Source: Azorinus chamasolen
Lineage: Eukaryota > Mollusca > Bivalvia > Cardiida > Solecurtidae
DNA: 64,000 nucleotides
Assembly (NCBI GenBank): GCA_963576725.1
Contig: OY755252.1
Span: 51,671,059-51,735,058 of the forward strand
Direction of reading: 5' to 3'
A program made the position numbers and the translations under genes. Shown here in pieces: positions 1-11,076 of this stretch. Position 1 is the stretch's first letter. Each line of letters starts with the position of its first letter. Under the pieces are notes generated by a model, which saw only the letters and a program-made list of their open reading frames with translations, ran no database searches and was not told where the DNA came from.

Positions 1-247
1 CTTAACCCTTAAACACAGCACATCTAAACAGCAGGAGGCTACTTAACCCTTAGACACAGCACATCTAAACAGCAGAAGGCTACTTAACCCTTAAACACAG
101 CATATCTAAGCAGCAGGAGGCTACTTAACCCTTAGACACAGCACATCTAAACAGCAGGAGGCTACTTAACCCTTAAACACAGCACATCTAAACAGCAGGA
201 GACTACTTAACCCTTAGACACAGCACATCTAAACAGCAGGAGGCTAC
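1..247. repeat. 41-bp tandem array
   Basis: Six units of 41 bp start at 1, 42, 83, 124, 165 and 206, each opening with CTTAACCCTT followed by ACACAGCACATCTAAACAG. The array is cut by the window start. Its last unit boundary (247) coincides with the start of a TTM-1 element that begins with the same CTTAACCCTT, so the unit probably grew from the transposon end. Confidence 0.9.
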
Positions 248-470
248 TTAACCCTTTACCCAAAGGATATTCATGTCAGAAATAATGACAACATGAATAT
301 TAATTAGATAGATTTCTATTATGGCATAATGAACTTGGGAATGTTGGTAATGGCAGAAACTGTAGAATCAGATCTATATTATTCCATAAGCAAACAGAGC
401 AGACTATGAGCGGTCTACTCTCTTTGCAAAGGCGTAAATTAAACAGCGTGTTTATGGAGTAAAGGGTTAA
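248..470 (+). mobile_element. TTM-1 MITE, near complete
   Basis: TTAACCCTTTACC at the left and TATGGAGTAAAGGGTTAA at the right form the inverted termini with TTAA at both ends. The internal hairpin arms begin GCAAACAGAGCAGAC near 390, but the right arm is shortened. Confidence 0.85.
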
Positions 471-696
471 ACCTTCCCTTCATATAAATGATTTTGATTT
501 TGAAGGTGTGAATTAAGGAGTGTCTGAACTATGAGTTGGTAATAGTTCATTATTACTAATATAAAGTATAAATAATAATAAAATATGCTGTAGTTTCTAT
601 TAGTAACATATAATGTAGTTTCTTTTAGTATTGTATTCAATATACTTCTATTTCATTATTTCTATGAGGTGCATCAACAGAAGTTGAGCCTGAATA

Positions 697-765
697 ACAA
701 ACAGTTGATCTAAAATAAAAAGGCCCTACATTCTGAGGGGCCGGATTTGGATTCAAACTGTTTGC
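697..765. mobile_element. TTM-4 hairpin remnant
   Basis: CAAACAGTTGATC at the left pairs with GGATTCAAACTGTTTGC at the right around a GGCCC/GGGGCC core. Only the hairpin survives. The flanks (480-690) show no recognisable structure beyond AT-rich sequence. Confidence 0.6.
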
Positions 766-810
766 ACTGATCATAAATGGCGAGAGAATCTGATGCTAGC
801 ATGCAAAGAG

Positions 811-996
811 TTAACCCTTTACTCCATATATATGCATGTAAGAAATAAGGACAATAAAATCTGATCTATCTTATATCATAAGCAAACAGAGAAGACCCAG
901 ATCAGATGGCTCCTATAGGAGCTTTCTGATCTGGGTTTTCTCTGTTTGCAAAAACATTAAAAGACATATCTAATTATCTATGGAGTAAAGAGTTAA
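811..996 (+). mobile_element. TTM-1 MITE with internal deletion
   Basis: Both TTAA-bounded termini are present (TTAACCCTTTACTCCAT and TATGGAGTAAAGAGTTAA). The segment normally following CATGTAAGAAATAA is deleted so that the hairpin lies close to the left end. Confidence 0.85.
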
Positions 997-1193
997 AGCC
1001 TTCTGGTACATTTCCTCACTGTAGAGAGATTAAATCTATACTTACTCTTTTGCTCCTTTTATGTTCCCAACCACACCTCTGAAACAAACAAATGGACAAT
1101 GGTCAAGACACTTATAAAACAAGACATGCCAAAAGGTGATATGCCAAGCCCATTTTACCTTTCAACAGTAAGAACTATTTCTTGAAGATTTTT

Positions 1194-1261
1194 GCAAACA
1201 GTTTGGATCCAGATGACCAGCTGGGCAACTTGGCATCTCATCAGCATCACAATTGTTTGAC
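1194..1261. mobile_element. TTM-4 hairpin remnant
   Basis: GCAAACAGTTTGGATCCAGA is followed by an imperfect partner TTGGCATCTCATCAGC and AATTGTTTG. The surrounding 1000-1340 is otherwise unassigned. Confidence 0.55.
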
Positions 1262-1339
1262 AATCTGACAAAATGTTTTGAAAAGAAATGGATAAATAAT
1301 ATACTTTAAGAAATATAGCAGATGACAATTTTAGCAGTC

Positions 1340-1565
1340 TTAACTATTTACACATTTTAATGCAGTTGCAAACAGAGTAGACCAAGAACTGAGACACCTC
1401 CTGTAGGAGCTGTCTGTTCATGGTATGTGCTGTTTGCTTATGAAATTTTATAAATCTGATTCTATAGTTTCTGCTATGGTATTTCATAAAGACATTATAA
1501 AAATTCAGCTAATTAATATTCATAGTGATTTATATTTCATGAATATACATCAGGTAAGAGGTTAA
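1340..1565 (-). mobile_element. TTM-1 MITE, inverted orientation
   Basis: Reads hairpin first (GCAAACAGAGTAGACC at 1368), then the ATTTCTGCTATGG and AATTAATATTCAT blocks, and ends AAGAGGTTAAC. Both ends are mutated. Confidence 0.7.
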
Positions 1566-1680
1566 CCTAGAACACCCAAGAGCAACATGTCCTTTTCATT
1601 TTCAACAATGAGTGACACTGGAGGTATGGTTCTTGAATGTCACACACAGTAGAACCCTTACCTCCTGAAACCTTTACTCC

Positions 1681-1907
1681 TTAACCCATTCCCTCATGGG
1701 CTATCTTTAGACCCAACCCTTTTGAATTAATCTACCGAAAAGGAGCACTAACTAAGGAAAATGACAATTTTAAACTTGTGTAGAATTGAAACAATTGTGA
1801 TAAATGAGCATTTGCTCCTAAGGAGCAAATGCTCTATTTACCACAATGGTTTCAGAAACTGACATTTACAGAGGCATAAAAGGTGTCAATATGCGGAAAT
1901 GGATTAA
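1681..1907. mobile_element. TTM-2 MITE
   Basis: Starts TTAACCCATTCCCTCAT and ends near ATGGATTAA. The central hairpin (about 1798-1845) has long arms either side of TCCTAAGGA, based on GATAAATGAGCATTTGC. It abuts the next TTM-1 copy and shares its TTAA (1904-1907). Confidence 0.75.
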
Positions 1908-2129
1908 ATACATTCATTTAGAAAATATGACTCATGAATATTAATTAGATTAATTTTCATGCTAGCACCATGTCATGGACAAAGGTTTTTTGGCCATGAC
2001 AGAAACTGTAAAATATCCATATTATTTACTAAGCCAAGAGAGCAAACCCTGATCAGACAGCTCCTACAGGAGCCATCTGATCTGGGTCTACTCTGTTCGC
2101 AAAGGCATATTTATGGAGTAAACAGTTAA
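1904..2129 (+). mobile_element. TTM-1 MITE
   Basis: Contains GACTCATGAATATTAATTAG, the GCCATGACAGAAACTGTA block, a complete hairpin (2038-2102) and the TTTATGGAGTAAACAGTTAA end. The left terminus is diverged. Confidence 0.8.
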
Positions 2130-2199
2130 GTGACCTTATACTGACTGGATACAGGAATCTTAACAAGAGTGCCAGTGGCACAATATACGCCCGTTGAGG

Positions 2200-2828
2200 T
2201 TTTGTTCAACATAAACTGAGGTTAACATATTTGCTAAATTGTTAAAGTCCAATTGTGCGACCAAGTTTCAAGGCTTTATCTCAAAGGGTTGTAAATAGGC
2301 GTACTCTAACAAAAAACCTTAACCAAAAATTCTAAATTAAAAAGGGCCATAAATCTGTCTAAATGCTTGACAGAGTTATTTACTCTTGCGTACAAGAGCT
2401 TCTGATGGTGAACAAGTGTTCCAAGTTTGAAAGCTTTATATCAAAGGGTTATGTAAATAAGTGGACTGTAACAAAAACCTTAACCAAAAATTGTAAGTTA
2501 AAAAGGGCTATAATTCTGTCAAAATGCTGAACAGAGTTATATACTTTTGCCTAGAGATGACGGTTGTGATGGTTAACAAGTGTTCCAAGTTTCAAAGCTT
2601 TATCTCAAAGGGTTATGTAAATAAATGGACTTTAACCAAAACCTTAACCAAAAATTCCAAGTTAAAAAGGGTCATAATTATGTCAAAATGTTGGACAGAG
2701 CTATGTAGTCTTGCCTACAGGTGAAGCTTGTGATGGTGAACAAGTGTTCCGAGTTTAAAAGCTTTATCTCAAGGCTTTATGTAAATAAGTGGACTTTCAC
2801 AAAAACCCTAATCAAAAATTCTAAGTTA
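2200..2828 (+). repeat. HM-G tandem monomers, about 163 bp
   Basis: The phrase ACCTTAACCAAAAATT recurs at 2316, 2477, 2641 and (mutated) 2805, spacings of 161, 164 and 164 bp. Each monomer also carries AACAAGTGTTCCAAGTTT and AAAAAGGGCCATAA-like blocks. No terminal hairpin is visible. The array runs directly into an HM-A element. Confidence 0.85.
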
Positions 2829-3228
2829 ACAAGAGGGCCAGAATGGCCCTGACATCACTCACCAGACAATCAGAGGAGATGATTTTCAAAGTTTTCACTA
2901 TAAGTTTCTATTGAAAACTGACCACCCTGGGGCAGTGCCAATTTTGAACCCAGAGGCATAATTTATATATAACTTTTGTAGAAGACCTGAACATGATCCT
3001 ATGTGCCAAATATGAAATCTGAGAACATTCCAGCTTCAGGAGAAGATTTTCAAAGTTTTCACTATATGTTTCTATTGACAACTGACCACTCGTGGGGCGG
3101 GGCCAATTTTGACTCCAGGGGCATAATTTATATAACTTTTGTAAAGGACAGAAACATGGTGCTATGTACCAAATATGAAAGCTGAGAACCCTGTAGATTC
3201 AGAGAAGATTTTCAAAGTTTTCACTTTA
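2828..3228 (+). mobile_element. HM-A element, 5' fragment
   Basis: Begins AACAAGAGGGCCAGAATGGC, the HM-A 5' end with its GGGCCA/TGGCCC hairpin, then about two monomers carrying CCAATTTTGAACCCAG and GGGCATAATTTATATA. It stops without a 3' hairpin. Sequence 3230-3598 is unassigned. Confidence 0.8.
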
Positions 3229-3598
3229 TTTTTTCTAACAGATGACAGAAACTCAGTGTTATAACCCTATCTGTGACTGCTGACCATGACCTGACTGAAT
3301 TTAGCACAAAGTTTGGATTCTGATCTGACACATATGTAACTTCATAATATTATGTGGTTTGTACAAGAGAGTTAATTGTAAGATTGATATGTATTAAAAA
3401 CAGTGTGAATAAACTTAAACAAGCAGACAACAATTCTGAAGCAGATAACATCACAGTACTGAAAGAATGGGTATTAGTGCATAGAATACTGGAACTTGTA
3501 TTAAGCTAACTTATACTGGAACTTGTATTAAGCTAACTTCACATAAGATACATTGTTAGGCTCTATATTGATAGCTGACAGCTTAATGCAAGGCATAG

Positions 3599-4285
3599 TT
3601 CTACTCTACTGATCAGGCTAAGGGTGATTACATCAGCACTCACACTGGCTAGTCTCAGTCTGGTTTAAGGGGGAACTTTTAAACTGTTGTTTCTGATGTG
3701 AAGAAGTCTATATACACAGGGCAGGGCCAATTTTAATCTCAGAACTATGATATTAACAAAACTCATAAAGGTATGCTAAGTAAATCTATACAACAAATAT
3801 CTAAACTCCGGGACATGTAGTTTTTGACAAGAAGGTTTTTAAAGTTTTTCCTATGCATAACTAGTGATCCCATGGGCTGTTTAAGCAGTCAGCTACAAAA
3901 ACCTGGCAATCCCTGGGGTGGGACCAATTTTGACCCTAGGGGCATAATTTATATAACTTTTGTAGAAGACCTGAAGTTGAAGCTATGTGCCAAAGAAGAA
4001 AGCTGAAAACCTTCTAGTTTAAGAGGAGAAGAATTTCAAAGTGTTCACTATATGTTTCTATTGAAAACTGAACACCCCTGGGACGGGGCCAATTTTGACC
4101 CCAGGGGCATAATTTATAAAACTTTTGTAGAGGACCTACAGATGATGCTATGTACCAAAGATGAAAGCTGAGAACCTTGTATATTCAGAGATATTTAACG
4201 GTTGAAATTGTTGACGCCCGACGACGCACGACGACCGACATCAGGCGATCACAAAAGCTCACCCTGAGCACAAAATCTTTAGATA
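3599..4285 (+). mobile_element. HM-A subfamily element, copy 1
   Basis: Opens TTCTACTCTACTGATCAGGC instead of the usual HM-A 5' end, continues into HM-A monomers, and ends with a GACGACGCACGACGACC-type run and CATCAGGCGATCACAAAAGC. The terminal hairpin is cut after GAGCACAAAA. A near-identical copy lies at 34388-35091. Confidence 0.85.
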
Positions 4286-4358
4286 ATCAATTTAAAACAT
4301 GAGTGCTATGACAGCCCTGGATCGCTCAACCAGGTTTTGCTTGCCTTTGATATATACC

Positions 4359-4529
4359 TTAACCCATTCCCTCATATTGATGACTTTTGACGATACTGTA
4401 AAAGAATTACTCTATTTATCACAATGATTTCAAGCTACAAAATTCTAAAATATTCTAGTTAATGCTCCTTTTCAGTAGATTCATTCAAAGAGGTTGGATC
4501 TAAAAATAGCCTATGAGGTAATGGGTTAA
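4359..4529. mobile_element. TTM-2 MITE
   Basis: Inverted termini TTAACCCATTCCCTCATA and CTATGAGGTAATGGGTTAA with TTAA at both ends. The central hairpin is largely lost compared with the 1681 copy. Confidence 0.8.
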
Positions 4530-5164
4530 ATAGATATTTTGACCAACTTTATGAATATTGGGCCAAATTACTGCTTTCTATGGCAATCTTTAATAATAGT
4601 GTACATGTTTTGATACTGAATAAGCCGCAGCAAGGGGAAATGTGCCTCATTGTATTACAAAAAGTATAGACCTAGACTGGCTGCAGCGTCTCAGCAATGG
4701 CATTTGATCCAGTCTACTACTTTTTGCATTAGTTGCAGTTTGTGTATACTATACAGTTTATTCTGATATAGTGAATCATCACATATCCGACTGGGTGTTG
4801 CATTGGTGATATGGTTGCTGATCTATTTCAGAACTGTTTGAATCATAAGGCCTATTTTATCTTGACACTGCTTGAATATGAATGAAAGCTGTATAAAGCA
4901 TAATTCAAGTACTTAATACAAAACAGTATTGAACAGTATCCGTCTGTTTTCAGCAGGGGATAAGGGCAATAAATATTATATGATTTTTGTGTATCAAAGG
5001 GGAATAACTCCTAAAAGACGCACACCATCTGAAAATGTAATACACGGGAATAATGCCATGGCAATAACAAATATTCATATTGAGTTTCTTTCAATTCTGT
5101 CAATCCATTACAGAGATAAAGCATTGGACGGAAAAAGATATATGATTTTTTAAAATCAAAGGGC
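4530..5164. other. Unassigned, with an HM-I monomer at the right
   Basis: From about 4945 the sequence (CAGCAGGGGATAAGGGCAAT, GGGGAATAACTCCTAAA, AATTCTGTCAATCCATTACA) matches the HM-I monomers at 6780-7215. The rest (4530-4940) shows no feature I recognise. Confidence 0.55.
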
Positions 5165-6676
5165 AACTAGAGGTTTGTTTTTGTCACAAAAACAGATGTC
5201 TCCCCCTCCCATCCTCTTTCCAATACACAAGTGTAATGTCTGTAACTCCAAACTTATCTGGGTCTAATGTTTAAGTCATCAGGGGCAATAACTCCAACAT
5301 TGTCAGGGGGAGACAATTCAAAAGCCCAAGGTACACAAAAGCACATGCTAGTCAACATTCTTGTGAAGTTTGGTGACTCTAGTACTAGTGGTTTCAGAGA
5401 TACATGTGACACAAAGTAAAGTTTCTCTTATTTAAGTCATAAGGGGCAGTAACTCCAAAGTTATCAGGGGGAGACAATTAAAAAACCCAGATGCACAACA
5501 ACTCATGCTGGTGAACATTCCTGTGAAGTTTGGTGACTCTAGTCCTACTGGTTTCAGAGATACGTGCTGCACAAAGTTTCTCTAATTTTAAGTTAACATA
5601 TCAGGGGCAGTAACTCAAGAATTATCAGGGGGAGACAATTTAAAAAACCCAGGTGCACAACAACTCATGCTGGTGAACATTCCTGTGATGTTTGATAACT
5701 CTAGCCCAAGTGGTTTTAAAGATATGCATGACACAAAGTTTCTCTAATTTTAAGTAATCATATTAGGGGCAATAACTCCAAAGTTATCAAGGGAAGACAA
5801 TTCAAAAATCCCAGTTGTACAACAACTCATGCTGGTCGACATTCCTGTGAAGTTTGGTGAATCTAGCCCTAGTGGTTTCAGAGATATGCACGACACTAAG
5901 TAAAGTTTGTCTAATTTTAAGTCATCAGGGGCAGTAACTCCAAAGTTAACAGGGGGAGACAATTCAAAAAATCCAAGAGCAAAACAACTCATGCTTGTGA
6001 ACAATCCTGTGAAGTTTGGTGACTCTAGCCCTACTGGTTTCAGAGATACGCATGACACAAAGTTTGTATAAATTTAAGTATTCATATCAGGGGCAATAAC
6101 TCAAGAATTATCAGGGGGAGATAATTCAAAAACCATAGGTGCACAACAACTCATGCTGGTGAACATTCCTGTGAAGTTTGGTGACTCTAGTACTAGCGGT
6201 TTCAGAGATACGCGCGACACAAAGTTTTTATAATTTTAAGTCATCAGGGGCAATAACTCCAAAATTATCAGGGGGAGACAATTCAAAAACCCTAGGTGCA
6301 CAACAACTCATGCTGGTGAACATTCCTGTGAAGTTTGGTGACTCTAGCCCAACTGGTTTCAGAGATACGCGCGACACAAGTTTGTGACGGACAGACAGAC
6401 AGACGGACGGACGGACATGCTAACAAATGGGTAGTTGTGTGACTTTTTCCTTTGATCTTTTCTTGTGGGACTAGTCCCACAAGAAAAACTATTTTTGGCT
6501 CTAACTTTGGAAAAGAATGATCTGGAAGCTAACCCTAACCCTATGTCCCACAACTGGCCAGGTTAATGTCACAAGAAATGGCCAGGTTAATGTCACAAGA
6601 GATGGCCAGGTTAATGATTTTACTTGTGCGACTAGTTAGAAAAAGTCACACAACTACCCATTGGTGAGTGCGGACG

Positions 6677-6707
<31 letters not shown>

Positions 6708-6754
6708 AACTCTGGCAAAACCAATATATCTCCCCATAAATGGGGGAGACATAA
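5165..6754 (+). mobile_element. HM-B element, full length, with nested insertion
   Basis: The 5' end reads AACTAGAGG, then TTTTTGTCACAAAAA and the motif ATGTCTCCCC. Seven monomers follow: GTTTGGTGACTCTAG-type phrases start at 5368, 5528, 5689, 5852, 6014, 6176 and 6333 (157-163 bp apart). A GACGGACAGACAGAC-type simple repeat occupies 6386-6415 and 6670-6708, split by an inserted palindromic element (6424-6665). The 3' end is a hairpin, TATCTCCCC/GGGGGAGACATA, at 6727-6752. The layout matches pearl/CvA-like elements of bivalves. No protein is encoded. Confidence 0.9.
6424..6665. mobile_element. Palindromic MITE nested in HM-B
   Basis: Terminal inverted repeats of about 24 bp (AATGGGTAGTTGTGTGAC...; partner GTCACACAACTACCCATT) enclose 240 bp. 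Inside are a perfect 30-bp palindrome at 6458-6487 centred on GGGACTAGTCCC and short direct repeats of ATGGCCAGGTTAATG. It splits the HM-B simple repeat, so it arrived later. Confidence 0.8.
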
Positions 6755-6755
6755 T

Positions 6756-7215
6756 AACTTCCAGGTCACTTGTAACATTTAGAAAAGTAATACATGTCAA
6801 TCTGTAACAGAGATATGGCAGCGGTTGGAAGAAAAAGAAAATATGTCATTTTTGCGCATAAAAGGGCGATAACTCCTAAATGCTGCAAGCGATCTGGAAA
6901 TGTAATACATGGGAGCGATGCCCCAGTGATAACAAATATTCATGTCTAGTTTCATTGAATTCTGTCAATCGGTTAAGAGAGATATGGCACCAGACAGAAA
7001 AAAATGTCATTTTTGCGTATAAAAGGGCAACAACTCCTAAATGCCAAAAGTGATCTGGAAAAATAATATATGGAAACGGTGCCCCAGTGATAACATATAT
7101 TCATGTCAAGTTACATTGAATTCTGTCAATCTATTTTAGAGATATTGCATCGGAAGGAAACCGGACGGACGGACAAACCCAAAACAATATCCCACTGCCT
7201 TTGGCAGGGGATAAT
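6756..7215 (+). mobile_element. HM-I element, 3' part
   Basis: Two monomers about 161 bp apart (GGGCGATAACTCCTAAATG near 6865 and its relative near 7026) with the phrases TGTCATTTTTGCG and AATTCTGTCAATC. They are followed by GGACGGACGGAC and a terminal hairpin TATCCCACTGCC/GGCAGGGGATA (about 7186-7213). Confidence 0.8.
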
Positions 7216-7425
7216 AATGACACCATGAATATTATGAGGTGAATTTTTATAATGTAAACTTTTGAAGGAATTTTTTTGCTCTGACAAAAACTCTAAAATC
7301 AGATCTATATCATGACAAAAGCAAACAGTGCAGACCCTAATCAGATGGCTCATAATATTATAGGAGCTGTCTGATCTGGGTCTACTGTTTGCAAATGTGT
7401 TAAAAGGTGTTTATACTGTACATAA
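7216..7425 (+). mobile_element. TTM-1 MITE, left end missing
   Basis: Starts inside the family at AATGACACCATGAATATTAT and has the AAAATCAGATCTATATCATG block and hairpin (7320-7393). The left terminus is replaced by the HM-I element and the right terminus is lost. Confidence 0.75.
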
Positions 7426-7433
7426 TTTTACTA

Positions 7434-9415
7434 AACAAGAGGGCCAGAATGGCCCTGAAGCGCTCACCAGACAATCAGAGGAGAAGATTTTCAAAGTTTC
7501 GCTACATATTTCTATAGAAAACTAGCCGGCCCTGGTGCAGGCCAATTTTGACCCCAGGGGCATAATTTATAAAACTTTTGTAGAGGACTTGAACATGATG
7601 CTATGAGCTAAATATGAAAGCTGAGAACCTTTCAGTTTCAGAGGAGAAGATTTTCAAAGTTTCTCTACATGTTTCTACTGAAAACTACCCACCCCTGGGG
7701 CGGGGCCAATTTTGTCCCCCAGGCCCATAATTCATATAACTTTTGTAAAGGACCTATACATGATGTTATGCGCCAAATATGAAAGCTAAGAACTTTCCAG
7801 ATTCAGAGAAAAAGATTTTCAAAATTTTAACTATTTGTTTCCATTGAAAACTGCCCACCCCTTGGGCGGGGGCAATTTTGACCCAAGGGCCATAATTAAT
7901 ATAACTTTTGTAGAGGACCTGAACATGATGCTCTGTGCCATATATGAAAGCTGAGCGCCTTCCAGTTTCAGAAGAGAAGATTTTCAAAGATTTCACTATT
8001 TGTTTCTATTGAAAACTGTCTACCCCTGGGGCGGGCCAATTTTGACCCCAGGGCCATAATTTATAATTTATATAACTTTTGTAGAGGAACTAAACATGAT
8101 GCTATGTGCCAAATATGAAAGCTGAGAACCTTCCAGTTTCGGAGGAGAATATTTTAAAAGTTTTCTCTTTATGTTTCTACTTAAAACTACCCACCCCTGG
8201 GGCATGGCTAATTTTGACCCCAGGGCCATAATTCATATAACTTTTGTAGAGGACCTATACATGATGCTATGCGCCAAAAATGACAGCTATGAACTTTCCA
8301 GATTGAAAGAAGAAGATTTTCAAAGTTTTCACTATTTGTTTCTGTAGAAAACTGCCCACCCCTGGGGCGGGGACAATTTTGACCCCATGGCCATAATTAA
8401 TATAACATTTGTAGAGGACCTGAACATGATGCTCTGTGCCAAATATGAAAGCTGAGCGCCTTCCAGTTTCGGAGAAGAAGATTTTCAAAGATTTCACTAT
8501 TTGTTTCTATTGAAAACTGCCCACCCCTGGGGCGGGGCCAATTTTGACCCCAGGGCCATAATTGATAAAACTTTTGTAGAGGACCTAAACATGATGCTAT
8601 GTGCCAAATATGAAAGCTGAAAACCTTCCAGTTTCAGGAGAAGATTTTCAAAGTTTTCACTATATGTTTCTATTGAAAACTGCCCATCCCTGGGGCGGGG
8701 ACAATTTTGACCCTAGGGCCATTATTTATATAACATAATTTTGTAGAGGACCTAAACATAATGCTCTGTGCCAAATATGAAAGCTTGGAACCTTCTGGTT
8801 TCAAAGGAGAAGATTTTCAAAGGTTTACTATATGTTTCCATTGAAAACTGCCCAACCCTGGGGTGGGGCCAATTTTGACCCCAGGGGCATAATTTATATA
8901 ACTTTTTTAGAGGACCTGAACATGATGCTCTGTGCCAAATATGAAAGCTAAGCGCCTTCCAGCTTCAGAGGAGAAGATTTTCAAAGATTTCACTATTTGT
9001 TTCTATTGAAAACTGCCCACCCCTGGGGCGGGGCCAATTTTGACCCCAGGGTCATAATTTATATAACTTTTGTAGAGGACCTGAACACGATGCTATGTGC
9101 CAAATATGAAAGCTGAGAACCTTCTGGTTTCAGAGGAGAAGATTTTCAAAGTTTTACTATATGTTTCTATTGAAAACTTCCAACTCCTGGGGCAGGGCCA
9201 ATTTTGACCCCAGGGGCATAATTTATATAACTTTTGTAGAGGACCTTTAGGTGATGCTATGTACCAAAGATGAAAGCTGAGAACCCTGTCGATTCAGAGG
9301 AGAAGATTTTTAAAGGTTCAAATTGTTGATGCGGGACGACGGACGACGCACGACGACGGACATCAGGCGATCACAAAAGCTCACCCTGAGCACTTTGTGC
9401 TCTGGTGAGCTAAAA
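7434..9415 (+). mobile_element. HM-A element, full length, 11 monomers
   Basis: Begins AACAAGAGGGCCAGAATGGC with a GGGCCA/TGGCCC hairpin, then the motif GCTCACC. The block CCAATTTTGACC recurs at 7542, 7706, 7872, 8036, 8208, 8373, 8538, 8701, 8869, 9034 and 9198, spacings of 163-172 bp. The 3' end has a GACGACGGACGACGCACGAC-type run, CATCAGGCGATCAC, and a hairpin GCTCACCCTGAGCAC/GTGCTCTGGTGAGC followed by TAAAA. Minus-strand open frames inside it are by-products of monomer sequence, not genes. Confidence 0.92.
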
Positions 9416-9617
9416 ATGAAGACGTGCACAAAATGACATTGATTTCTGTCACTGAAATAATTATGAAGTTATGGTTTTAACAGAATCTGATCGACAAATC
9501 CACACAATGACAGAGTGAGCATGTCAAGCATCTAAAAGTACATAACAAAAACCCAAAATGTGGCGCAAGCTAATTTTCTACTGCTTACGAGACACAATCA
9601 TGTCAGAGTTTCAGATA

Positions 9618-9762
9618 ATTAAGGTGCATACTCAAATACTAAAATCGTCATTTCTACACCAAGCCCTATGTTGTGACCACTGTTTAGAATCATCTCAAAG
9701 AAATAATTCTGGAGAGTGGTCACAACATAGGGTTTGGAAGAGAAATAAAGGAGTACGTTGTC
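9618..9762. mobile_element. PAL-5 palindromic element
   Basis: ACACCAAGCCCTATGTTGTG and its inverted partner CACAACATAGGGTTTGG face each other across a loop containing TTTAGAATCATC. The flanks ATACTAAAATCGTCATTTC and GAGAAATAAAGGAG recur at other PAL-5 copies. Confidence 0.75.
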
Positions 9763-9901
9763 TTTGATTTTTTTTTTTAATTTACACCTCTAATTGGACC
9801 TCTGCATGTGCCTAATATTTCAAAGCAATCAACATTCTAATGGAAAATATATTGGTTATGTGTTTCACCCATTAACATTGACATTTTTTTTATATATCTT
9901 T

Positions 9902-10250
9902 AACCCTTTACTCCATATATATGCCTTTAAACATAGTCAAAATCAGATTAGATCAAGATCAAATGACTGTGTGATCAAGGTCTGCTCTGTTTGCTTATTT
10001 AACCATGCAGATCCGGGTCAATATTCAAATCCTACTCAAAAGAACCAATTACCCTTTCATGGATGACATTTAACCCTTTTGGCAATGGCAGAAACTGTTG
10101 AGTCACATCTTTATTATTTATATAATTCCATAAGCAAACAGAGCAGACCCTGATCAGAGGGCTGCTACAGGAGTGCCTGATCTGGGTTTACTCTGTTTGC
10201 AAAGGTGTAATTATAAAGCTGTACTATTTCTGTAGTAAAGGGTTAAACTA
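9902..10250. mobile_element. Two damaged TTM-1 copies
   Basis: A reversed-orientation fragment (TTTACTCCATATATATGCC, then GTCTGCTCTGTTTGCTTA near 9985) is followed at 10069-10246 by a forward copy with TTTTGGCAATGGCAGAAACT, a full hairpin and AGTAAAGGGTTAA. Open frames here are accidental. Confidence 0.7.
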
Positions 10251-10445
10251 GAAGTCTAGTACTATGCAAGCCAGCAGCAGTTTCAAATGACAAGCCCAAT
10301 AATTTGTCATACTACATGTAGGATCACAACAGTTTGAGTTTTAGTAGAAATGGTCAAAAATAACTTGAGCATTGTAGTAGATAACAATATTTGTATATGA
10401 CAATTATTCAGCAAGCAAAGAGCAAAACAACTATCAATAACACAG

Positions 10446-10632
10446 TAACACCCGTTATAAGCGGCCATTCATTTATTGAACACAGGAGTCATAAAAAGCA
10501 GGTGGTTGCTTAATGCAGGGCAAAAGTAAGAGCTTTTTTACATTTCTTTTGATCTGCATAAAGCTACCATCTGCCTTACCGACCCATAATTAGACCTCTT
10601 TTTGATGGCCGCTTAACACAGGTTCTACTGTA
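10446..10632. mobile_element. TAM-1 MITE
   Basis: Starts with a diverged CAGTAACACCCGTTATAAGC and ends CTTAACACAGGTTCTACTGT. The interior has GCAGGTGGTTGCTTAATGCA and a partner TGCATAAAGCTACC, as in the other TAM-1 copies. Sequence 10251-10445 is unassigned. Confidence 0.7.
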
Positions 10633-10825
10633 CACACATAGCTTTCAAGACAATCTCGTCTGAGCTGTGCATGTCTTGAAATGTCACAGACAATCTGAAT
10701 ATGTCCAGATAGAGTACTGTAATACCTCTATAAAAAAACTCTTTAATTGAAGTTGTTTATGTCTTTATATGCACATGTTTATAAAGCTAGTGGTCACTTT
10801 ACTGTACCAAGTAATAACTTCCGTC

Positions 10826-10980
10826 CGATCAGGGTCTGCTCTGTTTGCTTAAGGAAATTTATAGATCTGAACATGCAGTTTCCACAACAGTTAATTTTTT
10901 TCCATGTTCCATTTTATTGATTCTGTCCATGAGGTGAACAAATCTTGAATAAAATTATATTAAACAGGGAAAGGGTTAAT
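10826..10980 (-). mobile_element. TTM-1 MITE remnant
   Basis: Retains GATCAGGGTCTGCTCTGTTT and the weakly preserved TGCAGTTTCCACAACAG block, ending AACAGGGAAAGGGTTAA. The left half is missing. Confidence 0.6.
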
Positions 10981-10994
10981 AGAAGTCTTAACAT

Positions 10995-11075
10995 GAATTT
11001 TACGGCACGTGGTAGCTTCATGCAGGAAACAGTAAGAGATAACTCCAAAAGAAGCTTTCTGCACCCACAGGCTTT
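10995..11075. mobile_element. TAM-1 remnant
   Basis: GGCACGTGGTAGCTTCATGC and AAAGAAGCTTTCTGC match the central palindrome of TAM-1. No intact ends remain. Confidence 0.5.
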
Positions 11076-11076
11076 T

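Noticed and set aside
1..247. Telomere or subtelomere-like TTAACCC repeat
   Set aside because: The 41-bp unit has only one TTAACCCTT each. This matches the TTM-1 terminus and is not a (TTAGGG)n array.
7766..8497. Minus-strand open frames beginning MKSLKIF, possible paralogous small genes
   Set aside because: They are the same HM-A monomer read twice. Similar frames occur in other HM-A copies, with no start context or conserved protein.
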